Assembly (NCBI RefSeq): GCF_013170805.1
Contig: NZ_CP051293.1
Coordinates: 7,260,001-7,324,000 of the forward strand
Length of the DNA: 64,000 bases
Reading direction: 5' to 3'
Source of the DNA: Mesorhizobium sp. NZP2077
GTDB taxonomy: Bacteria > Pseudomonadota > Alphaproteobacteria > Rhizobiales > Rhizobiaceae
Part shown: positions 1 to 7,857 of the stretch, one piece after another
How positions within the stretch are numbered: the first letter of the stretch is position 1
Layout of the letters: each line of letters starts with the position of its first letter
The notes under the pieces: generated by a model
Database searches by the model: none
What the model saw: the letters and a program-made list of their open reading frames with translations, nothing else
Told to the model about the DNA's origin: nothing
Position numbers and translations under genes: made by a program

Positions 1-942
1 TTCGTGGCTGCGCACTTCGAGCACCGCCCGGCTCCCGGTGCCGCCGGACGCCGAGTGGCCGAAGCCCGGATCGAAAAACCCGGCATAGTGGACACGGAAT
101 TCGCCGACCAGTGGATCGAAGGGCGTCATCTCGGCCGCATAGAGCGGCGGCACATGCACCGCTTCCTGGCTGACGAGGATGTAGAATTCATCCGGATCGA
201 GCACGAGTTCGCCGGCACCACTCTTGTGGATCGGTTCCCAGAAATCGACGACATCCTGCGCGGCCCGCTTGTCGACATCGACGAGGCCGGTGTGATGCTT
301 GCCGCGATAGCCGACCAGCCCGTCGCTGTCGCCATTGAGGTCGATCGACAGCGCGATGCCGCCGCCGGAAATATTCGGCGGCTCGGTGGCGACCAGCATC
401 TCGGCGCGGTGCAGGTCATGCAACTCCGCTTCTGACAGCAGTGCGTTGCCGGTACGGAAGCGGATCTGCGACAGGCGCGAGCCGGTGCGCACGACGATCG
501 GGAAGGTTCGCGGGCTGACTTCCAGGTAGAGCGGACCGTTGTAGCCGGCGGCGATCTTGTCGAACTCGTGGCCGCGGTCGGTCATGACGCGGGTGAAAAT
601 GTCGAGCCGTCCGGTCGAGCTCTTCGGATTGGCGGAGGCCGAAATCTCGGCCGGCAATGCCAGGCTTTCGAGAAGCGGCACGATGTAGACGCAGCCGGTT
701 TCCAGCACCGCGCCTTCGGCCAGATTGATCTCGTGCAGCTTCAGCCGGTCGAGCTTTTCCGAAACCTTGTGGTTGGGGCCGGGCAGGAACGAGGCGCGCA
801 CCCGCCAGGCCTTGTCACCGAGCCTCAGATCCAGGCTTGCCGGCTGGATCTGGTCGGTGTCGAGCGCGCGCGACGACTTCAGCGCGCCGGACTGGAACAG
901 CGCCGCAATGTCCTGATCGGGAAGGATGCCTGTCTGCCGCAA
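1..942 (-). CDS. dcd: 2'-deoxycytidine 5'-triphosphate deaminase, 3' end cut by window edge
   Basis: Deaminates dCTP to dUTP in the cytosol, feeding dUMP and thymidylate synthesis. 314 codons are visible and the frame runs off the left edge, which fits the long alphaproteobacterial form of this family rather than the roughly 190-residue enterobacterial one. Visible family marks are SSTGRLD near residues 108-114 and GPLYLEV near 136-142, whose Glu matches the catalytic Glu of the dUTPase/Dcd fold. A second GYRGKHHTG-like stretch further on suggests two fused dUTPase-like domains. The TTG start is chosen because AGGAG lies seven bases before it, and no ATG is available nearby. It is divergent from metZ. 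Confident as Dcd family; the missing C-terminus cannot be judged. Confidence 0.88.
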   Translation of the reverse strand, partial: MRQTGILPDQDIAALFQSGALKSSRALDTDQIQPASLDLRLGDKAWRVRASFLPGPNHKVSEKLDRLKLHEINLAEGAVLETGCVYIVPLLESLALPAEISASANPKSSTGRLDIFTRVMTDRGHEFDKIAAGYNGPLYLEVSPRTFPIVVRTGSRLSQIRFRTGNALLSEAELHDLHRAEMLVATEPPNISGGGIALSIDLNGDSDGLVGYRGKHHTGLVDVDKRAAQDVVDFWEPIHKSGAGELVLDPDEFYILVSQEAVHVPPLYAAEMTPFDPLVGEFRVHYAGFFDPGFGHSASGGTGSRAVLEVRSHE

Positions 943-990
943 AGCTCCACTCCTGGGCCGTTGGTACAACCCTCTTAATCAAGCCGGCAA

Positions 991-1019
991 TTGACGCAAG
1001 CGCGGCGCGGGTCTAAAGG
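991..1019 (+). promoter_or_regulatory. sigma70-type promoter of metZ
   Basis: TTGACG at 991-996 and TAAAGG at 1014-1019 are separated by exactly 17 bases. Transcription would begin just before the SAM-II aptamer, so the riboswitch would form the very 5' end of the mRNA. Seen in sequence; activity is inferred. Confidence 0.6.
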
Positions 1020-1082
1020 ATCGTTATCCCGTGGTGATTTGGCCGGTCGGCTTGCAGCCACGTTAAACAAGTCGCTAAAGGA
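1020..1082 (+). promoter_or_regulatory. SAM-II riboswitch (metA-type motif) in the metZ leader
   Basis: The leader shows the SAM-II architecture. Stem P1 is CGTGG (1030-1034) with CCACG (1058-1062). The conserved loop GATTTG (1036-1041) can pair with CAAGTC (1068-1073) to make the H-type pseudoknot, and the signature GCTAAA lies at 1074-1079. SAM-II binds S-adenosylmethionine and is known upstream of methionine biosynthesis genes in alphaproteobacteria. Binding of SAM should lower metZ expression. Placement, spacing and the downstream gene all agree. Confidence 0.9.
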
Positions 1083-1105
1083 CCGTTGGCCGCGAGGCCG
1101 TATGG

Positions 1106-1136
1106 ACCGGTTGCGACTTTCGCGGCCGGTTTTTTT
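1106..1136 (+). terminator. Intrinsic terminator between SAM-II aptamer and metZ (attenuator)
   Basis: ACCGGTTGCGA (1106-1116) pairs with TCGCGGCCGGT (1120-1130), with two G-U pairs and a CTT loop, and a run of T follows (1130-1136). It lies 24 bases after the aptamer and 18 bases before the metZ ATG, so SAM binding probably ends transcription here. No clear antiterminator is visible by eye. Confidence 0.8.
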
Positions 1137-1154
1137 GTGTCTGGAACAAAAGCA

Positions 1155-2345
1155 ATGAACAGCAAGAAGCGCAACTGGAAGCCTCAGACAGCCCTCGTGC
1201 ATGGCGGAACCCTGCGTTCCCAATTCGGCGAGACCTCCGAAGCGATGTACCTGACCCAGGGCTATGTCTACGAAACGGCACAGGCCGCTGAAGCCCGTTT
1301 CAAAGGCGAGGAGCCCGGCTTCATCTATTCGCGCTACGCCAACCCGACCGTCGACATGTTCGAAAAGCGCATGTGCGCGCTCGAAGGCGCCGAGGATGCG
1401 CGCGCCACGGCATCGGGCATGGCCGCGGTGACGGCGGCCATGCTGTGCAGCGTCAAGGCCGGCGACCATATCGTGGCGGCGCGCGCGCTGTTCGGCTCCT
1501 GCCGCTGGGTGGTCGAGACGCTGGCGCCGCGCTACGGCATCGAGGCGACGCTGGTCGACGGCACCGACATCGCCAACTGGGAAAAGGCGGTCAGGCCCAA
1601 CACAAAACTGTTCTTCCTGGAAAGCCCGACCAACCCGACGCTGGAAGTGGTCGACATATCAGCCGTCGCCTCGCTGGCCAACTCGATCGGCGCGCGGCTC
1701 GTGGTCGACAATGTCTTCGCCACGCCTTTGCAGCAGAAGCCGTTGCAGCTCGGCGCCCACATCGTCGTCTATTCGGCGACCAAGCACATCGATGGCCAGG
1801 GGCGCTGCCTGGGCGGTGTCATCCTGTCCGACAAGAAGTGGATCGACGAGAATTTGCACGACTATTTCCGCCACACCGGCCCCAGCCTGTCGCCGTTCAA
1901 TGCCTGGACACTGCTCAAGGGCCTGGAGACGCTGCCGCTGCGCGTGCGCCAGCAGACGGAGAGTGCCGGCAAGATCGCCGACTTCCTCGCCGAGCAGCCG
2001 CAGATTGCCCGCGTCATCTATCCCGGCCGCGCCGACCACCCGCAGGCCGATATCGTCAAGAAGCAGATGTCGGGCGGTTCGACGCTGATCTGCCTCGACG
2101 TCAAGGGCGGCAAGCAGGCCGCCTTCGCCTTGCAGAACGCGCTCGACATCGTGCTGATCTCGAACAATCTCGGCGATGCCAAGAGCCTGATCACCCATCC
2201 GGCGACGACCACGCACAAGAATTTGAGCGACGAGGCTCGCGCCGAACTCGGCATCGGGCCAGGTACGCTCAGGCTGTCGGTCGGTCTGGAGGACACCGAC
2301 GATCTTCTGGAAGACATCGCGCAGGCGCTGAAGGCCGCAAAATAG
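1155..2345 (+). CDS. metZ: O-succinylhomoserine sulfhydrylase
   Basis: PLP enzyme of the Cys/Met metabolism (cystathionine gamma-synthase-like) family. It makes homocysteine from O-succinylhomoserine and sulfide in the cytosol, the direct-sulfhydrylation route to methionine. 396 residues is the usual length. The PLP lysine is K210 in SATKHIDGQGR, the YSRYANPT substrate-loop motif is near residue 60, and LESPTNPT is near 160. The frame is open further upstream, but the ATG at 1155 is preferred because upstream codons lie inside the riboswitch and terminator. Regulation by SAM-II is evident from the leader. Some members use O-acetylhomoserine; the distinction cannot be made by eye. Confidence 0.92.
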   Translation: MNSKKRNWKPQTALVHGGTLRSQFGETSEAMYLTQGYVYETAQAAEARFKGEEPGFIYSRYANPTVDMFEKRMCALEGAEDARATASGMAAVTAAMLCSVKAGDHIVAARALFGSCRWVVETLAPRYGIEATLVDGTDIANWEKAVRPNTKLFFLESPTNPTLEVVDISAVASLANSIGARLVVDNVFATPLQQKPLQLGAHIVVYSATKHIDGQGRCLGGVILSDKKWIDENLHDYFRHTGPSLSPFNAWTLLKGLETLPLRVRQQTESAGKIADFLAEQPQIARVIYPGRADHPQADIVKKQMSGGSTLICLDVKGGKQAAFALQNALDIVLISNNLGDAKSLITHPATTTHKNLSDEARAELGIGPGTLRLSVGLEDTDDLLEDIAQALKAAK

Positions 2346-2378
2346 AACCAGTCGAGGCAGCTTTCGTCCGCGCCGCGA

Positions 2379-3530
2379 TCAGGCGCGCGACGGCGTCTCT
2401 TCCAGTTCGGCGGCCTTGGTGCCGATGGTCATCGCGTTGCCGCGCCAGTCGACAGCGCCGCCAAGCCAGCCGCGAGCCCACATGATTGGAAGCATCAAGT
2501 CTCGCGCAATCATCGCCGCGACCATGCGCGGCGACAGGTGCCAGCCCTTGGACCAGGCCAGGACACATTCAGGAAGATAGAAGGTCGCCAGCACGGCGAT
2601 GGCCGTCAGCGGCAGGCTGAAGCCGGCACTTGCCGCCGCAACCAGTGCGAGCAGCAGCGGCACCACCGCGCCGGTCAGGATTTCGGGTGCGAAGAACAGC
2701 GGGAAGGTGACGCGGCGCAGGCGCGCCCAGCGGGCCTGGCGCGACCAGATCTCGCCAAGCCTGCGTCGGCCGAGCGGCTGTTCGAAGGGCGCTGCGACGA
2801 GATTGACGCGCAGGCCAAGACCATTGACCAGCTTGGTAGCGGCGGCGTCCTCGGCGATTTCGGCGGCCAGAGCGCGGATGCCGCCATTGGCGCCCAGCAT
2901 CGGCTTGTTCCACAACATGCTCTTGCCCTGGGCAAAGCCGAGGCCGAGCGCCTCGCCGGCATACTGCCAACGGGCTTGCAGTGTGTTGAGGAAGGCGCAT
3001 TCGACCTCGGCCCAGAACCCGTCCGGCCGCGAGCCGATCGGTGTCGAGCAGACAAGGCCGGTATCCGGCCGCCACGCCGCCATCAGATGCTGGACGTAGT
3101 CTCTTGGCATCAGCACGTTGGAGTCGGCCAGGATGACCCAGTCATGGCGCGCGGCTTCCCAACCCTTGACGCAATTGTTGAGCTTGGGATTGGCGCTGAC
3201 GCGATCGTCCCCGATCAACAGCCGGGCTGGCACTTTTGGAAAGCGGCCAATGGCGGCGCGGATCAATCTGACCACCGGATCGTCGGCATGGGCGACGCAG
3301 AAGATCAGCTCGTAGCGCGGCCAGTCGAGCGAGAAGGCGCGCTCCAGCGTCTCCTGCGTGAACGGCTCGACACCGCGCGACGGTATGACAATCGACACCG
3401 CCGGCGACTTGCCGGCACGCCGTGCGATGGTCGTGCGCCGTTTCAGCTGTGAAGCGGCGAGCAGGATACTGGCAACGTTTGAAAGGACAAGGGCAGTCGA
3501 AAGCGAGGCGGCTATGAGAGTGAGTTCCAT
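2379..3530 (-). CDS. GT21-type glycosyltransferase, ceramide or diacylglycerol glucosyltransferase-like
   Basis: Membrane glycosyltransferase of the ceramide glucosyltransferase type. It would transfer a sugar from a nucleotide donor to a lipid at the inner membrane. It has an N-terminal membrane segment (residues about 2-22), a GT-A start at SIVIPSRG, the acidic LADSNV motif, and the processive-type R-x-x-RW signature in RQARW. Hydrophobic segments near the C-terminus probably anchor it. The ATG at 3530 is chosen over more upstream codons because the protein then begins directly with the membrane helix. Agrobacterium Agt, of the same family, makes phosphate-free glycolipids under phosphate starvation, so this role is possible here; a Pho-box-like sequence lies upstream. 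The acceptor is not determinable from sequence. Confidence 0.78.
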   Translation of the reverse strand: MELTLIAASLSTALVLSNVASILLAASQLKRRTTIARRAGKSPAVSIVIPSRGVEPFTQETLERAFSLDWPRYELIFCVAHADDPVVRLIRAAIGRFPKVPARLLIGDDRVSANPKLNNCVKGWEAARHDWVILADSNVLMPRDYVQHLMAAWRPDTGLVCSTPIGSRPDGFWAEVECAFLNTLQARWQYAGEALGLGFAQGKSMLWNKPMLGANGGIRALAAEIAEDAAATKLVNGLGLRVNLVAAPFEQPLGRRRLGEIWSRQARWARLRRVTFPLFFAPEILTGAVVPLLLALVAAASAGFSLPLTAIAVLATFYLPECVLAWSKGWHLSPRMVAAMIARDLMLPIMWARGWLGGAVDWRGNAMTIGTKAAELEETPSRA

Positions 3531-3631
3531 CGAGATCTGGTCACTCCAGGAGAGACGGCCTGCATCGTGGCCGTTTTCAGCAGTTCGACAGAGCGCCGAG
3601 TCGCCCGGTGCCTGCACACCACCATTGTCGT

Positions 3632-3649
3632 GTGTCACTTAAATGACAT
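3632..3649 (-). promoter_or_regulatory. Pho-box-like sequence upstream of the glycosyltransferase
   Basis: On the minus strand the order is ATGTCAT, spacer TTAA, GTGACAC. The rhizobial Pho box is two CTGTCAT half-sites four bases apart; the first half matches 6 of 7 and the second 4 of 7. It lies about 100 bases before the start codon. The same bases also form a TGTCA/TGACA dyad, so another operator is possible. Confidence 0.35.
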
Positions 3650-3750
3650 TCTTTGCCGGCACCTGCGTTTCAAGACCAGGCGCGACAAGACGCGCACGTT
3701 GACCTGCTCGCCGGGAGCGCCGAAAGGTTCTGTTTGTTGCATGACCTCTG

Positions 3751-3806
3751 GACAAACGGAAACCCGTTTGTCCGGGAAAACCGGTTCCCACTTTTCGGGA
3801 TCATGC
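3751..3806 (+). repeat. Hairpin-forming intergenic repeat upstream of apaG
   Basis: GACAAACGG (3751-3759) and CCGTTTGTC (3764-3772) make a perfect nine-base-pair stem with an AAAC loop. A conserved-looking block containing AACCGGTT and CCCACTTTTCGGG follows, ending in GATCATGC. From memory, very similar blocks are scattered through Mesorhizobium intergenic DNA, as a RIME- or REP-like element. Only one copy is in this window, so the dispersed nature is recalled knowledge, not seen here. The rest of the 300-base gap (3531-3829) holds the Pho-box-like site and no gene. Confidence 0.5.
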
Positions 3807-3829
3807 TTGAGATTGTTTTGGAGCCGCTT

Positions 3830-4222
3830 ATGTACCGCGCCGTGACGCGCAACATCGAAGTGCAGGTCAGGCCGTTCTATCTCGAGGATCGCTCTGATCC
3901 TTCCGAGAACCGCTATGTCTGGGGCTATCAGATAACGATCGACAACCAGTCGGACGAATTCGTGCAGCTTCTGTCGCGCTATTGGCACATCACCGACGGT
4001 GCCGGCCGGGTCGAGGAAGTGCGCGGCCCCGGCGTCGTCGGCGACCAGCCCGAACTCAATCCCGGCGACAGCTATCAGTACACGTCCGGCTGCCCGCTCT
4101 CGACGCCGTCAGGCATCATGGTCGGGCGCTACACGATGCGCAACAAGCGGGGCGAGACTTTCGATATCGCCATCCCGGCGTTTTCGCTGGATCTGCCGGG
4201 GACGAGGCGGACGGTGAATTAG
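3830..4222 (+). CDS. apaG: ApaG family protein
   Basis: 130 residues, the usual ApaG length, forming a fibronectin-III-like beta sandwich. ApaG is a cytosolic protein of unsettled role, linked in enterobacteria to Co2+ and Mg2+ resistance and to dinucleoside polyphosphates. Family marks are the [11 protein letters not shown] strand, RYWHITD, the GEQP-like [18 protein letters not shown] and the MVGRY stretch. The frame is open upstream, but the ATG at 3830 gives the canonical N-terminus and has GGAG six bases before it (3820-3823). It is monocistronic and converges on hslO across a strong hairpin. Confident in family, less so in function. Confidence 0.9.
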   Translation: MYRAVTRNIEVQVRPFYLEDRSDPSENRYVWGYQITIDNQSDEFVQLLSRYWHITDGAGRVEEVRGPGVVGDQPELNPGDSYQYTSGCPLSTPSGIMVGRYTMRNKRGETFDIAIPAFSLDLPGTRRTVN

Positions 4223-4225
4223 GGT

Positions 4226-4256
4226 CTTTCTCCCCGTCACTAATACGGGGAGAAAG
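4226..4256. terminator. Bidirectional terminator hairpin between apaG and hslO
   Basis: CTTTCTCCCCGT (4226-4237) and ACGGGGAGAAAG (4245-4256) form a perfect 12-base-pair stem with a seven-base loop, exactly between the two convergent stop codons. The U-tract is short on both strands. The core resembles an intergenic repeat I recall from Mesorhizobium. Confidence 0.65.
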
Positions 4257-4262
4257 GATTCC

Positions 4263-5270
4263 TCACTGCGCCGCGAATTCCGCCGGATCGAAGTCGTACT
4301 GCGTCGAGCAGAATTCGCAGGCGACATGGATGCCGCCATCCTCGGTGCTGTCCTTGATCTCCTGCGCGGAAAAACCCTCGAGGATGCCGCGGATCTTGTC
4401 GCGCGAGCATGAGCACTGGTCGGCGACGGGGACGCCGCCGAAGACGCGCACGCCATGCTCGTGGAACAGGCGATAGAGCAGCCGCTCGGCGCCGATCGTC
4501 GGATCGATCAGCTCGGTCGGCTCGATCGTGCCGAGCAGCGCCAACAGTTCCTGCCAGGAATTGTCGGCCGGATCGTGGATCTCCTCGCGCGGATCGCCAT
4601 CGCCGCCGGGCAGGTCCGGAACGCGCATGCGCTCGGGTGACTGCGGCAGGAACTGCGCCAGGATGCCGCCGGCGCGCCACTGTTCGCGCGCGCCGCCAGG
4701 ACCTGGCGTCAACAGCTTGGCAACCGAGAGCCGGATATCCGTCGGGATCTGTTCCGACTGGCGGAAATAGGTGCGCGCCGCGTCCTCCAGCGTTTCGCCG
4801 TCGAGCTGGACGATGCCCTGATAGCGTTGCGTATGGGCGCCCTGGTCGATAGTCAACGCCAGCACGCCGCTGCCGAGCAGCGTCTGCTGGGACGTTTCGC
4901 CCGCCGCGACCAAAGCCTCCAGCCGGTCGGCGTCAAAGCGTGCATAGGCGCGCAATGCCGAGGGCGTCGAGAAATCCGCCACCAGCATGTCGACCGGCCC
5001 GTCGGTGCGGGTCTGCAGGATGAACTTGCCCTCGAACTTGAGCGAGGTGCCGAGCAGCACCGTCAGCACGCAGGCTTCCGCCAGCAGGCGGGCAACCGGT
5101 TCGGGATAATCGTGGCGGCTGAGGATTGCGTCGAGCATCGGCCCGAGCTGCACTGTGCGGCCGCGCACATCGAGCGGGCCGACCTCGAACGGGACCACAT
5201 GGTCGTCGCCGGCATAGCCGAACTCGCCGAGTTTGGGGTGATGTTCAGTCACTTGATGCATTTCCAACAT
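4263..5270 (-). CDS. hslO: Redox-regulated chaperone Hsp33
   Basis: Cytosolic holdase chaperone activated by oxidation, protecting unfolding proteins during oxidative and heat stress. 335 residues. The N-terminal Hsp33 fold begins with the FEVGPLDVRGR stretch. The C-terminal redox switch is present as CSCS about residue 286 and CEFC about residue 320, the four zinc-binding cysteines. ATG at 5270 is chosen because GGAG precedes it by seven bases; an ATG nine bases further in is the alternative. It follows argF by about 100 bases on the same strand. The argD, argF, hslO order is common in Rhizobiales, so co-transcription is likely. Confidence 0.92.
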   Translation of the reverse strand: MLEMHQVTEHHPKLGEFGYAGDDHVVPFEVGPLDVRGRTVQLGPMLDAILSRHDYPEPVARLLAEACVLTVLLGTSLKFEGKFILQTRTDGPVDMLVADFSTPSALRAYARFDADRLEALVAAGETSQQTLLGSGVLALTIDQGAHTQRYQGIVQLDGETLEDAARTYFRQSEQIPTDIRLSVAKLLTPGPGGAREQWRAGGILAQFLPQSPERMRVPDLPGGDGDPREEIHDPADNSWQELLALLGTIEPTELIDPTIGAERLLYRLFHEHGVRVFGGVPVADQCSCSRDKIRGILEGFSAQEIKDSTEDGGIHVACEFCSTQYDFDPAEFAAQ

Positions 5271-5372
5271 GACAAAGCTCCAGGGCGCGGCCATGCGACC
5301 CGGAGAGGCACATGCGTCCAAACGCGCTTGATTTGCGTGATGCGGCGCAGATAGGCATCGCGCCCCCGCAGA

Positions 5373-6284
5373 TCAAGCGCCCAAACACCAGGCGAGCACC
5401 GCCTTCTGGGCGTGGAGCCGGTTCTCGGCCTCGTCGAAGACCACCGAATGCGGGCCGTCGATGACTTCGTCCGTCACTTCCTCGCCGCGATGCGCCGGCA
5501 GGCAGTGCATGAACAGCGCGTCCGGCTTGGCATGCGCCATCAGCTTGGCATTGACCTGGTAGGGCGAGAAGACGTTGTGGCCGCGGGCGCGATGCTCCTG
5601 GCCCATCGACACCCAGCAATCGGTGACGATGCAGTCGGCCTGGTCGACGGCTTCCTCGGGCGAGCGGGTGAAGTGCAGCTTGCCGCCATGCGCCTTGGAC
5701 CAGTCGATATGCTTCTGCGCCGGCTCGCTGCCTTCGGGCACGGCGACGTTGAGGTTGAAGCGGAACCTTGCCGAGGCCTCGAGCAGCGAATGCAGCACAT
5801 TGTTGCCGTCGCCGGTCCAGGCGATGGTCTTGCCGGCCACCGGACCGCGATGCTCCTCGAAGGTCATGATGTCGGCCATCAACTGGCATGGATGGGTGTC
5901 GTCCGTCAGTCCATTGATCACCGGAACGGTCGCATTCTCGGTCAGTTCCAGCAGCCGCTCATGCGAGGTGGTGCGGATCATGATGGCATCGACATAGCGC
6001 GACAGCACCTTGGCGGTATCGGCGATGGTTTCGGAGCGGCCGAGCTGCATTTCGGTGCCGGTCAGCATGATGGTCTCGCCGCCAAGCTGGCGCATGCCGA
6101 CGTCGAAGGAGACGCGTGTGCGCGTAGACGGCTTGTCGAAGATCATCGCCAGCACCTTGCCTTCGAGCGGCCTGGTCCGCTCGCCGGCCTTGAGGCGTGC
6201 CTTTCGCACCACTGCGTCGTCCAGCATGAAGCGCAGGTCGCCCTCGGAAACGGTAGAGAGATCGGTGAAATGGCGAACTGACAT
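5373..6284 (-). CDS. argF: Ornithine carbamoyltransferase
   Basis: Condenses ornithine and carbamoyl phosphate to citrulline in arginine biosynthesis, as a cytosolic trimer. 303 residues, the usual length. Carbamoyl-phosphate binding motif STRTR near residue 51, HPCQ near 130, and the ornithine-side HCLPAHRG motif near 268 are intact. ATG at 6284 gives the typical start SVRHFTDL; a TTG two codons upstream is less likely. It begins 17 bases after the argD stop on the same strand, so the two form an operon, downstream in the pathway from argD. Confidence 0.95.
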   Translation of the reverse strand: MSVRHFTDLSTVSEGDLRFMLDDAVVRKARLKAGERTRPLEGKVLAMIFDKPSTRTRVSFDVGMRQLGGETIMLTGTEMQLGRSETIADTAKVLSRYVDAIMIRTTSHERLLELTENATVPVINGLTDDTHPCQLMADIMTFEEHRGPVAGKTIAWTGDGNNVLHSLLEASARFRFNLNVAVPEGSEPAQKHIDWSKAHGGKLHFTRSPEEAVDQADCIVTDCWVSMGQEHRARGHNVFSPYQVNAKLMAHAKPDALFMHCLPAHRGEEVTDEVIDGPHSVVFDEAENRLHAQKAVLAWCLGA

Positions 6285-6300
6285 CAGCAATATTCCGGAA

Positions 6301-7500
6301 TTACTTCGCGGCCGCCGCGGCTATGGCATCCGCCAGGCCTTTGGCACCAGCGCGGATGCGATTGAGCGCTTCGTGGATCTCGGCATCGGTGACGGTGAGC
6401 GGCGGCAGCAAGCGGATGACATTGTCGCCGGCCGGAACCGCCAGCAAATGCTGGTCGCGCAGTGCCATGTTCACCTTGGTGTTGGGCATGACGCATTTGA
6501 GGCCAAGCATCAGGCCGGTGCCCCTGATGTCTTCGATGACGTCGGGAAACTCGTCGGCTATCGCCGCCAGACCCTGCTTCATCAGCAATGCCTTGCGCTG
6601 GACGTCTTCGAGGAAGCCGTCTGCCAGCACCACATCGAGCACGGCGTTGCCGACCGCCATCGCCAGCGGGTTGCCGCCGAAGGTGGTGCCGTGCACGCCC
6701 GACGTCATGCCGACCACGGCCTCGTCGGTGGCCAGACAGGCGCCCATCGGGAAGCCGCCGCCAATACCCTTGGCGATCGCCATGATGTCGGGCGTCACGC
6801 CCGTCCATTCGTGCGCGAACAGCTTGCCGGTGCGGCCGATGCCGCACTGGACCTCGTCGAAGATCAACAGCAGGCCGTGCTGGTCGCAGAGCTGGCGCAG
6901 CCGCTTAAGTGACTGCGTCGGCACCGGGCGGATGCCGCCCTCGCCCTGCACCGGCTCGATCAGGATCGCGGCGGTTTCCGGTGTGATCGCCTTCTCGGCG
7001 GCATCGATGTCGTCGAAGCCGACCTGGTCGAAGCCTTCGACCTTGGGGCCGAAGCCTTCGAGATATTTGTACTGGCCGCCGGCCGCGATGGTCGCCAGCG
7101 TGCGGCCATGGAAGGCGCCTTCGAAGGTGATGACGCGGAAGCGCTCGGGATGCCCTTTGACGAAGTGGTAGCGCCGCGCCGTCTTGATCGCGCATTCCAG
7201 CGCCTCGGCGCCGGAATTGGTGAAGAACACCTTGTCGGCGAAGGTAGCATCAGCCAGGCGCTCGCCAAGCCGGCTCTGCCCCGGAATCTCATAGAGATTG
7301 GAGACGTGCCAGAGTTTTGCCGCCTGCTCGGTGAGAGCCGCGACCAGATGCGGATGGCTGTGGCCGAGCGAATTGACCGCGATACCGCCGGCGAAATCGA
7401 GATATCGCTCGCCCTTGTCGGTAACCAGCCAGGTGCCTTCCCCGTGGTCGAAGGCCAGGGGTGCGCGAGCAAAGGTCTCGTAAAGCGCCGAACCGCTCAT
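6301..7500 (-). CDS. argD: Acetylornithine aminotransferase
   Basis: PLP-dependent class III aminotransferase that makes N-acetylornithine from the semialdehyde; it often also serves as succinyldiaminopimelate aminotransferase for lysine. 399 residues. Visible marks are FTNSGAEA for PLP phosphate, FHGRT near residue 137, [14 protein letters not shown] with the PLP-stacking Asp, and the Schiff-base lysine in [14 protein letters not shown] at 7500 is chosen because it gives the family N-terminus and lies directly after the leader hairpin; longer frames would run through the promoter. It is the first gene of argD-argF-hslO. Confidence 0.94.
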   Translation of the reverse strand: MSGSALYETFARAPLAFDHGEGTWLVTDKGERYLDFAGGIAVNSLGHSHPHLVAALTEQAAKLWHVSNLYEIPGQSRLGERLADATFADKVFFTNSGAEALECAIKTARRYHFVKGHPERFRVITFEGAFHGRTLATIAAGGQYKYLEGFGPKVEGFDQVGFDDIDAAEKAITPETAAILIEPVQGEGGIRPVPTQSLKRLRQLCDQHGLLLIFDEVQCGIGRTGKLFAHEWTGVTPDIMAIAKGIGGGFPMGACLATDEAVVGMTSGVHGTTFGGNPLAMAVGNAVLDVVLADGFLEDVQRKALLMKQGLAAIADEFPDVIEDIRGTGLMLGLKCVMPNTKVNMALRDQHLLAVPAGDNVIRLLPPLTVTDAEIHEALNRIRAGAKGLADAIAAAAAK

Positions 7501-7527
7501 TATATGCGTCTCCGGTACCGGAAAATC

Positions 7528-7550
7528 AAAAAAGCCGCCAAAGCGGCGGC
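7528..7550 (-). terminator. Terminator-like hairpin at the 5' end of the argD transcript
   Basis: On the minus strand GCCGCC (7550-7545) pairs with GGCGGC (7539-7534) around a five-base loop, and six T follow (7533-7528). It lies between the predicted argD promoter and the argD ATG. Given the promoter position, the transcript would start within one or two bases of the stem. It is either a very early attenuator or a 5' stabilising stem-loop. Confidence 0.6.
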
Positions 7551-7558
7551 CTGTGCGG

Positions 7559-7587
7559 CTTATCGGGTTTTTCGGCCATGAAGTCAA
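7559..7587 (-). promoter_or_regulatory. sigma70-type promoter of argD-argF-hslO
   Basis: On the minus strand TTGACT (7587-7582) and GATAAG (7564-7559) are 17 bases apart, a near-consensus arrangement for Rhizobiales. The predicted start of transcription is near 7552. Confidence 0.65.
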
Positions 7588-7628
7588 CGAAAACGTCGCG
7601 TAGTGGCGCGCGGCAAGCACTCCGACAA

Positions 7629-7824
7629 GACTCCGGCTCATCAGCGACCGGGCAAGTTGGGGAAAACCGAAAAAACCGATTCGTGTTGCACTTGAGACTC
7701 TTGTCACCGAGTCAGCGCATAGAGTAGTTGTAGGCGAGAAATAACTAGATTTCGTGCGGCGGACCTAATCACTAGATATATGTGGTGTCTGCCCCAGCAG
7801 TGGTGCTGGGTCGGGAATGGATTC
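7629..7824 (+). promoter_or_regulatory. gcrA upstream region with four GANTC methylation sites
   Basis: GANTC, the CcrM adenine methylation site, occurs at 7629-7633, 7696-7700, 7709-7713 and 7820-7824, all upstream of the gcrA start at 7858. Four sites in 196 bases exceeds a chance rate of about one per 256. This is the divergent region between argD and gcrA. Confidence 0.55.
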
Positions 7825-7857
7825 CGATTGCCGCACGCTTAGCAGGAGCGCGGTCTC

